Assembly (NCBI GenBank): GCA_014905825.1
Contig: JACGCN010000009.1
Span: 496,001 to 560,000, forward strand
DNA length: 64,000 nucleotides
DNA from: Lyophyllum atratum
Lineage: Eukaryota; Basidiomycota; Agaricomycetes; Agaricales; Lyophyllaceae
Direction of reading: 5' to 3'
The translations under genes and the position numbers were made by a program. Of the stretch, positions 54,601 to 64,000 are shown piece after piece (the stretch's first letter is position 1; each line of letters opens with the position of its first letter). Under the pieces are notes generated by a model, which saw nothing but the letters and a program-made list of their open reading frames with translations, had not been told where the DNA came from and made no database searches.

Positions 54601-55811
54601 TCACTCGCAGAAATCGCCCTTTAGATGTTCTAGACAGGCAAGGATTCCTGGAATGACCATCGGGCGATCACATTCCTGTTTGACATCGGAGAGAAAAAGC
54701 TCTGCCTGCCTACGGGCCTGCCGCTCGAGGATGAGGTCAGTCTTGGCCTTGACTAGCTGCGCACGAATATCTGTTGCACAGAAGTCGAAATCACCTTCCA
54801 GATGTTGATAGGCTTCAATACGTACCGTGGCCCGGTTCACCCATCTCGATTGGTGAAGAAAGTCTCTTCAACTGTTCCTGAAGAGCGGAAGCTCGAAGGA
54901 CCAGTGTGGTCAACTCTTGACGAGTCTCGAAAAGATCATCTTCCAACATGACTCTGACTCCCGCTTTGGGCTTTTGCGGTATCGCGTGCTTGAAGCCAAG
55001 TGGGCGAGGAGGGATGTCCAACAAAGGATCCATTTGGGATCCATCGGACCCAAGAGATGGCTCCTCCTTGCTATCCTGTCCAACCTCTCATTGAGAAATC
55101 ATTCTATATCGTCTCAGAGATATTTACTCGCCTCTAGCGACGCGTGGATATCCTTCAAGGACTTCATAACGATGTCAATCCGGTTAACTGCTGGTGAGCG
55201 GTTACCTGCTGGTGAGCGTAGAGCTCGCGGGACGCCCGAATCAAGTTCTGGTCGCTCGGGAGAGAGCTCGCGCGTCTTCCCTTTTCGCGGTCTCTCAGGT
55301 TCGCTCGACCTTCGAAGATCTCCAAGAGACGTCCGTCGGGTTCGGATGGGGCTGGAGTGGCTGGGGCCACCTGGATCGCGTTTTCCTCGCTTTGCCGAGT
55401 CCTCTTGTTTTTCCCTGCCTTGCGCTCGTTCATAGCTGCGAGACCGTCTCTCGCAGCTATGAACGAGCTCGCGTTTTCGTCGCTTGCGGAAGTCCTCGCG
55501 GTCGCCCCGTTCCGGCGTTCGCTCAGGGCTGCGAGACCTATGATAGCCTCCGAATGGATTACGCCGTGTTTGTGGGAGGCTAGAATTACGAGGAAAGGTA
55601 GAATGGCACCTGGAGTTCGTTCATAGCTGGGAGACCTTCGGTAAGTCTCAAATGAGAGTTTTCTGGGTTGCGGGGCGCCAGAAATTCGAGCGTGATCCTG
55701 GAGCGCAACCATGCGTTTCTCCTCCTCCCGCTGCCGTACCTGGCCCCCCCTTAACCGTACTTCGCGGTACGAGAGGGTCTTACTGTGAAAGAGTGACACT
55801 GAGCGGCGCAT
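54601..55811 (-). CDS. Hypothetical coiled-coil protein, gene structure uncertain
   Basis: Three overlapping minus-strand frames probably belong to one spliced gene. The first (55811-55164) contains internal repeats of about 26 residues, for example GLAALSERRNGATARTSASD and GLAAMNERKAGKNKRTRQSE. The second (about 55033-54815) reads VMLEDDLFETRQELTTLVLR. The third (54840-54601) reads DIRAQLVKAKTDLILERQAR and ends LEHLKGDFCE. All are charged and helical. I recognise no family, and the first part may instead be repeat sequence. Exon borders are not resolved. Confidence 0.35.
55424..55468. repeat. Perfect 20-bp inverted repeat, 5-nt loop
   Basis: GCTCGTTCATAGCTGCGAGA at 55424-55443, then CCGTC, then its exact reverse complement at 55449-55468. 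Related single copies (TTCATAGCTGGGAGACC) occur near 55618. The hairpin arises where two repeat units of the surrounding sequence meet head to head. Confidence 0.9.
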
Positions 55812-58800
55812 AACAAAGCGTTAATGCGACCTACACGCAGCAAATTCCTTTTGCATTAATGAGAACATCATCGATATCCTGTTCCTTGACGATCTTTGCG
55901 ACTGTGTAGTGCAAAGGCTAGATGGTAGCTATGAGTTATCAATGGATTAGGAATGAGACCGCCATCAGCTACCGAATCCTTCTTCGTCGTCCATGAAACA
56001 AGAATTCCATCCGCTGTGAGGTCGCGAATATTCCTCTCCGGGGGGTGTGGTAGCTTTAGCAAGGTGAAGTCTTGCCGTACTTCAAGTGCCACATCCTTCT
56101 TGTCCATTTCGAGCAACCGTTTGATGCGACGGTGCTCATACTCAACCTGGACGAAGATGTCAAGCATGGTGGTCGCTATCAAAGCTATCGATAGCACTCA
56201 CGAACAAGCGCCTCAGAAGCGTCACGATATTGACATGAGACGCCAGAACGTTTCCATAGATGGAACTTCAACAATTCCCATGGAACGCCAACCCTGTCAG
56301 GTACTTGAAGTTTGAGCTTGAACGTCTGAACAAGCGCCTGAGGACTCCCACTGGAAGTCTGTTGGGTTGCATGGCCTGCAGGAGCTGATGGAGTGGGAGC
56401 CTCTTGATATACTCATTGTATACTCAGTTGGTACTTCCAAGTCCGCTCCGACGTTTCCGTTTCGATTGCCGACTCTGCTTGGTATTGTTTTTATCTATCC
56501 TTCTAAGTTAGCTCTTGTCTGCTCTCGTGCATTCATAATTCGCCAATATTGGAGGGGAGAGTCAATGTATAAGCGTAGGTGGCCTTGATCCTCGCAGCTG
56601 TTCCTCGCCGATTTTTATCAGGATCTGGAGCCTAGTCTTACTTGTGCCACAACATGATTTGTCGTTGGGCGACTGAAAGCCCCATAGCAGTTGAAACCCT
56701 AGGGACACAACATATCGAGTTTAGGCCAGGAGTTCAGATAATATTAGGCTCGTTATGCAATGTTGCCACAGGTCCTGGCCTAGAAGACCGCCAAGAGTGG
56801 AAGCAGCTACAATTCGGTCCAGTGGTGACAATACCTGTGCCGTCTCTTGGCCGTTTCGTTCCAATCGACGCCACATATCGCGCTCCCAAAAGCTTTGCAA
56901 TGCGACCTATTCAATTTTCTATTCGACAGTCGACTATGATTCCTTCCTGCTTGGCGCCGATCTTGGTGGCCATACGATCATAACAATCAATGATGACCAG
57001 CATCAAAAGTATAATGGGTCGGATGAGACTTACCTGGCGCTTCAATGGCTCTGCCTCGACCTACCCACAATCACGATTTCATGCGGAGCGCTCCCAGTGT
57101 TCCTACACGATTCATGATTTTCCGCTTTCCAGGATCCATAGCCCCCGACGTGTATTCTGGCACGCGCTATACCAATCCTGCGCTGGGAGTACCGCAGAGC
57201 AAAACTAGTCACGCCCTCTGCTGATCTGCAACATCAGGCGGTTCCGAGACTGTCGACGCGCGGACCTATTGTGATGATGACCAGTCTGAATTCCAAAAAC
57301 GTTGGACACGGCCTTGGTGATAACGCGGACGATGTGACTGTTACAATCGCCACTTCAGCAGAAGGAGATCTAGGACAACCAGGCCTCGCGATACATGCTA
57401 ATCCACCTACGAGGAAAGGCCAGCCTTTCTCCTGTCTTTTGGTGTTCCCTACTTGGGTGGCGAGCCCGAGCCCAGCACTTTACGTGTCAAACACGGCGTA
57501 TCAACTTGGCTTATCGACTCCAGCATCCGTCAGAGGGGTCTTGACCGCAGCTCTTCACGACGCTCATCAAGTGGAGCCGTCTAGACCACCGTGTCGCGTA
57601 CGGAGAAGTACACACTTTTACAGTCATTGATGACGGGATAGGGATCGGGATATCTGTACCAGAACCAAATCCAAAGTACGTTTACGAAAACGCACGTTCT
57701 ATACAATTCGAAATTCCATTGCATACTTACACCATGCCTCGATGCAGTTCCTGGTGCTGTCGTCTTCGTGTCTGGGAGAAGGAGCAGTGCTGCGGCCTCC
57801 AGCTCCACCCGTATCCAACATCTGCCCTCTGCCCAGCTACGCGTCGGGTCGCTATCGGACTTGGTCGGACCGTACTCAGTCGAGTCATTCCTTGACCACT
57901 CGGAAGCCCGTGCATGCAATGGTCCGCGATTATGCGCCGCGTGTCTCTGGTGTCACATCCCACCACCGCCTTCCCTGCGTTTCGGTGCAATGTATCTGTT
58001 AGGTGTCATCTTCCGCTCCAAATCCGATGTGTATCAACGTGCTCGGTATCGTCAGGGGATCCGTGAGGACGGTTGGCGCTAAGCTAGGCATTCTACTGCC
58101 TTTCCCCCCCTCACATCCGACTGTCGTGTACTGCTTCATCCTATCAGGGATATATAGGCGACTCGAGAGCAAGGGATACGTCTGCCTACCTGAGGACAGA
58201 TACCGGGAGTGCGATTCTTGGCATCTCTATTTTGCAATAGAGAAAGAAACGCGCTGTAGGCGTTGTGGCGCCGAACCCCGTCCAGAGGCACATCCTAGCA
58301 TTGAGGCTCTGATCTCTATAGATAACTGTTCCAGATATGGGTGCCTCGTGTATATCGCGTGTTTTCCTGGTCCACGAATAGTATCCAAACGGACGCCCAT
58401 TGCCCAACCCATGTGCGGTTGTCATACCTATGTCCGCCTTGTATTGGTGTATCTTTGTGAACCTGGTGTGAAGGCGTGTCCCGACTCCTCGAGGCAGCTG
58501 AAAGGATTTAGAAGCGCGTCTCTTCCGTTCGGGACAACCCATGGGATTACAAGGGCCTATTCAACATATATCTTCACAGTGGCAGAGGATGCACACAAAG
58601 AACTTGATCGAAGATGCACAGTTGTCGCGGAACTTGGGGGTCCTGCGCAGGTTCTGTGAAATGAACCGAAAATTATAGTTCCGTCATACCAGGGCGATAA
58701 GATTCAGATCCAGGAATACCGATCTCCGGGATCGTAATCGCGCAAAACGTGGACCGATCGATTGTTAGGGCAAGATCCCAAGAGAGATCTACCGCTTTTT

Positions 58801-59777
58801 TGAAATGACAGAGTAAACACGAGTATTTTTCATCCCCACAACTGTCGAGATTATCGATGAGGGCTGTGATAGCGCTGGATGCACGACAAAGGGTGATATG
58901 TAGAAGGTAGTGAAGAAGGTAGTGAAGAAGACCAAGCAAGTGATAGGGGATGATGTATTTCATGATCGTCTTGGTTGTGGGAGAGGGAAGCGTCTCCACG
59001 ACATGGTCCTGTGCTTGTGGAGACAAAGTTCTGTCCATGGGAGGTCGAGGTCGAAAGACAGGCGGGAACCGGCACGAACCTGACCTCGCCCCTAGGTGGA
59101 GCGTGGTGCCCTGTAAAATTTGTGCATATCGGATGTCGAGTGCAGGGCCAGTTCCGCGGGTTTCCTTGAATTTTTCACGTCCGCAGGGACACGATCGTGG
59201 ATAGCGATTAGGATGGTCGGCTCCAGTGGGCTACAAGAGCATATGTGATGAAAATTCTCAAGGTGGCCTTGATTTCGCCGACATCCAGTAAGTTCTCCGA
59301 CACGCTGTCTCAGCCGCATAATTTTGACAGGCCTATGAGAGCGCATCAAAAAGATGTCCGCGCTGTACCTGGCAGTGAAACGATCAGAATTGATTCGAGC
59401 TCGACGTGGCACGAGGTGCTTTGTTTGGTTCCGGCGATAGCCCTAACCCTAGCCCAGGGGTTTTATTTTGCAATTGTTTCTCGAGGAGCACGTCGGTGGC
59501 ACGCCTTTCAATCAGTTCTGAGATAGAAAGGGAGAGAAGGACCGAGATGGATCTGGGGGGTAATACCCGCAACTAGAATGCTTTGAAATGGATTAAAAAC
59601 TCATGTATGAAGGCTAGGGATGTTGTTTGTAAGCTGTACAGGAGTGGTTTCCATATTTGGGCTTACGTCCATTGTCCTATATATCCATCATCGTTTCAAC
59701 CGAATTTTTTCCCCTTCGCCCTGTTCCACTTCAATTTTCTTCCACCACCCTAGAGGTGCTTTCAACTGGCTGGTCTA
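55812..59777. other. Gene-poor stretch without recognisable genes
   Basis: Open frames exist, for instance plus 57271-57630 (120 codons) and 58003-58659 (219 codons) and minus 56197-55868. None shows a family signature, consistent exon series or catalytic motif that I can name. The plus-strand piece with LTAALHDAHQVEPSRPPCRV may be a decayed gene. No transposon ends identified. Confidence 0.4.
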
Positions 59778-61286
59778 ATGCTAACTCTTAATCCCGGTTC
59801 AGCCTGCGATGTGTGCGCCGAGGAGTATGGCCCCCAATGCCATCCTCACTCAATTCCGTGTGGTGAGTCAAAAAAACTCATTCCACGCTCTGAAAAATTT
59901 CTTACCCATGCAAAATTCACTTCCCCTGCAGGCCACGTCCTGTGCGCGAGTTGCTGCAGTACCATAGTTGAAAAGACACCCTCACGCCTCTTGCCTGTCT
60001 GTCCCTTCTGTCGCGAAAATTTCACCGGCGACTCCATTCGGCTCATTCGAATGGATTTCACGTCGAGCGGGTGGAGTACTCCAAGGCGCATGCCCCAGCA
60101 TCCCATTGAGTCGAGTCAGACTGACTTTGCAGATATGTGGGCAAGAAAGACGGAAAGACTGTTGCTCTCCGAGGGTTGCTCTCGAACCCGTCTGGAGGCA
60201 CGTCGGCTTGAGGACAAGGTGGCGAAGGTCGCCGCCAAAAAATGTTCGGTGGAGGAGGTTTCGACCCTCCACAGAGAACTCGAGGAATGGCTCACGTCTG
60301 ATGTGAAGGATGATCAAGTATGTCCCCTGTCCCTTTGACCACAATATGTTCCTGACCATTGCTTTAGACTTCCCTTCATCTCAGTGCCGCGCTCCTAAGG
60401 GCCATCCTCATGAACCATCTTGCGCATTCCGAAGCCAGTAGGAATGCGAAGACCGTCGAAGCAAACCTCAAAGCAAAGGTCGACGATCTGGAAATAACAA
60501 CTGAAAAACTAGAAGCCGAATTACGAAAGTGGGTTTCCCTGTTCCTTCCGTGCTTAATTTTTTTCAACTGATGTCCCTTATATTTTATTCGCTAGACAAG
60601 TGAGCCATACTATAACGTAATAATTAACATCCCACTAATCACTTCTCTAGCGCCAACAATATGCACAAAAGGCGCAGGATTACCAGACGGTCTGCGTGGA
60701 GCTAAACCGATTGAAAGGGTCGTTATTGCCAGCGGACTCTCGCCAATCTGCGACCTCACCAACACCGCCATCGACGTCCCCTGTGCCACCATATAGCCCA
60801 TCAACACAATCACCAATTTCACGATTCAACTCCGTTCATCATAGGTCCGCCTCGATGACTTCACGACCGTCTACGCCTGTTACGCCCTCGCCTTCACGAA
60901 CCTATACTCCAGCGCCTCTCTCGAGGTCTCAAACACCTGCTCCCCTCAGGTCCCAAACGCCTGCGCCACCGTTGGCCAGGTCCCAAACACCTTCCGTACG
61001 ATCACATACACCGTCCATACGGGCATACACTCCTGCGCTCCCCCCTTTGCGCACGACCACACCGGCCCCTAGCCTCCTGCGCATGCAAACCCCTGCGCCA
61101 CCTCCTATCCCTCCCAAGCCCCGCAGGTTGTCTACACCCTCGCCCCCCAAAATGATGCGCTCTACTTCGGAAGAAAAAGCTGAACTCCATCAACGCTGGA
61201 TCCCGCCTGAGATGGAGCAATCCAAGTATATGGGCCGCCCGCCCTCCCGCACAGCTTCGTATAGCTCGCGCTACCAGTCCCCTTAA
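59778..61286 (+). CDS. RING-finger protein with coiled coil and Pro/Ser/Thr repeat tail
   Basis: Exon 1 MLTLNPGSACDVCAEEYGPQ continues to HPHSIPCG (59778 to about 59862). After an intron come GHVLCASCCSTIVEKTPSRL and LPVCPFCRENFTG. Together C-x2-C...C-x-H-x2-C-x2-C...C-x2-C form a C3HC4 RING, expected to bind two zinc ions and an E2 ubiquitin-conjugating enzyme. Three further exons encode a coiled coil (LEARRLEDKVAKVAAKKCSV, TVEANLKAKVDDLEITTEKL). The last exon (from about 60650) is low complexity with repeated SQTPAP/RSQTP units, PPIPPKPRR (a possible SH3 ligand) and a C-terminus PPSRTASYSSRYQSP. Likely a cytosolic or nuclear ubiquitin ligase; the substrate is unknown. An extra upstream exon is possible because CTAAC...CAG precedes the first Cys. 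Confidence 0.8.
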
Positions 61287-63412
61287 ATGCCTTGCGTCTT
61301 GGACCATTTTATTCGGAACACCATTGTCCTTCGCGTGCATGTATCTTATTAGCCGTCTATCTACGTATCGTCTTGACTCCTCGATTGGATCATCCGGATC
61401 ACACTCATCTTCATTGTACATACCTTTATACCCCTTCACTTCTACTGCGCAGACGTGACCTTCACTTTCCTTTCCATCGTCGCTCCTTTCTTCATTGCAT
61501 CATAATCGTTATTGGGAGCATCCGCTCTCCTGCCCTTTGCCCCGTACTCGTCGTCTGTGTTGTTATCGCTATCTTCTATCCCATAGAGCTGAACAATTAT
61601 ATCGGCACCCTCACCATTCTTGTAGCATTTCCCTTTATTACTCGCTAAAGTTCGTTTATCCGCGTTCATATACTTACATACTGTCTCGCCTTATACTACT
61701 ACACCCCCGTATAATGTCAATGCTTTGCTTTTTTTTAACAACCGAAGGCCTGGATCGTGCACGCCGGGAAAGCCTCATGGTAAACATGTGTCTGTCAGTG
61801 ACCCTGCCGAGCGCGTGGATGTCTACGTCGCGTTCCGTAATCCTGGACAAAGTTACGGTAGACTCTCGTGCACCGTCATGGTGCTTATCTTGTGTCAAGC
61901 TCTCCGGTGAGTAGGGGGACAGAAGCACTTGCCGTAATCTTGAGATTATTCTAGGTTCTAACCCGGAGTTGGGACTTACCTAGCACCCTCTGTACGTATA
62001 CAAGGACCCTGATAACGGCAAGCAAGCATGTGGTAAATAACTGCCGCATAACCACGTTTTCATATGACGGTGTGGGGAGAGTGCGTTCGCTGATCGAGAA
62101 ATGAGAGGCACGGAAATAACCTTTTTGACTCCCAGGCGTCATTAAAGATGAAGTCGTCTTTGAGGTCATGGGGCCTTCTTTTGCTTGAGACATACTGTAG
62201 GTCGTCCTTGTACATGCGGTGTTAATGTCGAAGATTCGCTAGCCATCAGTGGTTGGTTGGTGCCACAGATACAGATCGCCAGTAGCAGTGATCAATGGTG
62301 GATATACTTTGGCCGTCCGCGCTATTCAATCTTTGGCCATGCACTCACCTGGTGGCCTAGTTGCCCCGGATGCAATACGAAGGTCTCTAATTAGGTCGAT
62401 AATGGGATATATGGTGGTGCTATTCAGGGTCGCGTTGATCGCCGTTTCGTTTCAGAACCACAATACAAACATGCCAGTCGCTTGAACGCTTACTGGCAAT
62501 GATCCAAAGTTTCGAGCGAATATGCACCACCTCCCGCCCTCCAACACCACTGTCCCGGCGGTGGTCGCCACTCCGTCGGATTTCACACTTGATAACTGAA
62601 GGACTCACATGGAAAAACACCTATAGATGTCAGAAGTCCATTAAACTGTTAATGCAACGGGCTGCTTATTTTCCTTCCATACCGCCGTTCTGAATTAACG
62701 GTAATGCGCGCAAATATCATATCGCTTCGGCGAATCCCAGGAATCAAGAATCGTCGAAGTCATGGCAGATATCGGAACAAGAGTGATCGTACCGGATTAT
62801 TGACGAAATTAAGGTCTTCTCGGTGGGAGGTAGAAGCGAATCATATATCGCCGAGTGAGAGGATCTCCATGGAGGTTGTAGAGTCTATTCCACAGGCCGG
62901 AAAACATGCCGGCCGTCTTCGCTGTTGTCAACATCGAAGACGACCCATGTCACCTCGGCGGCCTGGCCCTGCACGAATCACGGAAGCCCAGATAGGGCTA
63001 GATAGGGTCACAAGACAAGACAATGAGACGACTTCGTGGGTGATGTGGAAGAGGGAGAAGCACGCAGGACTCGGATGGAAATGAGACGTGGCAAGTGCGA
63101 CCACATTCAATGCGTGTTGGGTACCACTGGGCCAGAACGTCTGATGTGGCACGGGTTTGAAACAAATCCTGGAAATCCTGGGGAAATCAATCCGTGCTCC
63201 GACTTCCGCACTCCGGACGGAGGCAATTGATAGCGCGGAATCAGATATTGATAAGATACAGCAGTGGCCGATAAGATCAGTGGGACGTCGTCAGCAGCGA
63301 TCATGAAGATGGTATTGCACGATACTCGATAATACATGGCGATGGGAAGTACTGTCACTGAATATTATACACATAAACGGGCATGCGTTCTGAGCTTGCG
63401 TTCTGGCAGGAT
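61287..63412. other. Intergenic sequence, no gene recognised
   Basis: Short frames only on both strands, none with family resemblance. The first 400 bp are T/C-rich and may be the 3' UTR of the RING gene. Confidence 0.45.
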
Positions 63413-63805
63413 CTATGCAGCAACGTGGCTGCTATCGTTCGGTACCTGCACATTGTGGACCATGAGCTCATAGACTATGACTGTTGAAAGATCATACGTT
63501 TGCTGTAATGCCCAGCGCCTTTGCCAGAGCATCGAATTCATCTTTGGTCGGCTTTTGCTTGGCAGTGCAAACTGTGCGAATGGAACGTGATGCATTGGCA
63601 GGCGTCGCTCGTCAAAAAAAAAGGGAAACGCACTGTCGATAACATGCTGCTCAGTCTTGCCAATCTTCTGAGCGATCGCTGCATAGGAGAGTCCTGTATA
63701 TAGCCAACCTCAGCAAAAGGAAGTGCGGGGAGTACATCGCTGGTCTTATGTACCTGATTTGTCCTTCGCAGCAGCGAGAGCGGTGCACTGTGGGTCTGGG
63801 GCCAT
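63413..63805 (-). CDS. Stand-alone cyanase N-terminal domain protein (truncated cyanate hydratase)
   Basis: Four exons: 63805-63754, 63693-63634, 63571-63498 and 63445-63413; total 219 nt, 72 codons plus stop, all in phase with GT...AG introns. Exon translations: MAPDPQCTALAAAKDKS; LSYAAIAQKIGKTEQHVID; CTAKQKPTKDEFDALAKALG then ITAN; VPNDSSHVAA. This matches the N-terminal helical domain of cyanate hydratase up to the linker, where a full enzyme (about 150-160 residues) would continue into the catalytic domain carrying Arg, Glu and Ser. Here a TAG follows directly, and I find no catalytic domain in the next 400 bp. It therefore cannot degrade cyanate alone. It may be a truncated duplicate or a small helix-turn-helix-like protein. 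Confidence 0.82.
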
Positions 63806-64000
63806 GGTTATGTGCCAGTGAGGATTTGCAGCGGGGGGTGAAGGTTGATGTGGTTTGGGAGTTGGAGAGGGTTTGTAAAGCGAACGAAGCTCTATAACCG
63901 CAACGGGTCCGTGCCCAGAGCGGATAATGGAACCGCTGCAAGTGACCCAGGCTGGATAGCCGGTCTGCTTCAACTTGAACTTGTGCGAAGAAACGTCAGA

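Noticed and set aside
58003..58659. 218-residue plus-strand protein
   Set aside because: Several Cys residues but no ordered motif, no homologue recognised and no splice context; kept only as part of an unassigned stretch.

Overview
The window is nuclear DNA of a mushroom-forming basidiomycete (Agaricomycetes). Genes are intron-rich, with many introns of about 45-70 nt bounded by GT...AG. Typical agaric families are present: KDZ transposases with cysteine-cluster domains, TET/JBP-like dioxygenases, RNase H1 N-terminal-domain proteins, a cytochrome P450 and YOR1-type ABC transporters. The species cannot be named from this sequence.

Layout. (1) 1-3.4 kb: the tail of a short-chain dehydrogenase gene and a complete P450 gene. 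(2) 3.4-22.9 kb: a Ty1/copia retrotransposon with one intact 1370-codon polyprotein, two identical 229-bp LTRs and a 5-bp target duplication. Its 5' LTR is cut in two by a 14,786-bp KDZ-type DNA transposon (KDZ-1, 3544-18329) with a 7-bp target duplication. The uninterrupted 3' LTR serves as the empty site, so these edges are exact. (3) 23.5-36.2 kb: a second KDZ-type element (KDZ-2, 23521-36196, 12,676 bp), also with a 7-bp target duplication, which ends 151 bp upstream of the start codon of an ABC transporter gene. (4) 36.3-54.4 kb: two full-length paralogous ABCC/YOR1-like transporter genes in the same orientation. Between them lie a sucrase/ferredoxin-like gene, a secreted six-hairpin glycosidase gene and a PhzF-like gene. 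(5) 54.6-64 kb: sparse sequence with a doubtful coiled-coil gene, a RING-finger gene and a gene for an isolated cyanase N-terminal domain.

The central observation is that the two KDZ elements, although diverged, share a gene programme in the same order and orientation. On the minus strand are a CxC2-KDZ transposase and a TET/JBP 2-oxoglutarate dioxygenase. On the plus strand, near the right end, are a small basic 'YY...R-rich' protein and a large uncharacterised protein with conserved WF..W, QLR.W, TGW...AGGP and LAFDE motifs. Each element also has its own palindromic subterminal repeat (GGTGATATATCACC in KDZ-1, GGTTCGCGAACC in KDZ-2), whose outermost copy sits at the same distance from both tips (17 nt in KDZ-1, 19 nt in KDZ-2). 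Termini are CACC... and ...GCCTG in both. Extra cargo differs: three small Cys-rich proteins in KDZ-1 and an RNase H1 N-terminal-domain protein in KDZ-2. KDZ-1 interrupts an LTR whose two copies I read as identical, so it moved recently, yet its transposase reads SYNIVCQW where KDZ-2 has SYDIVCQW, a probable loss of a catalytic aspartate.
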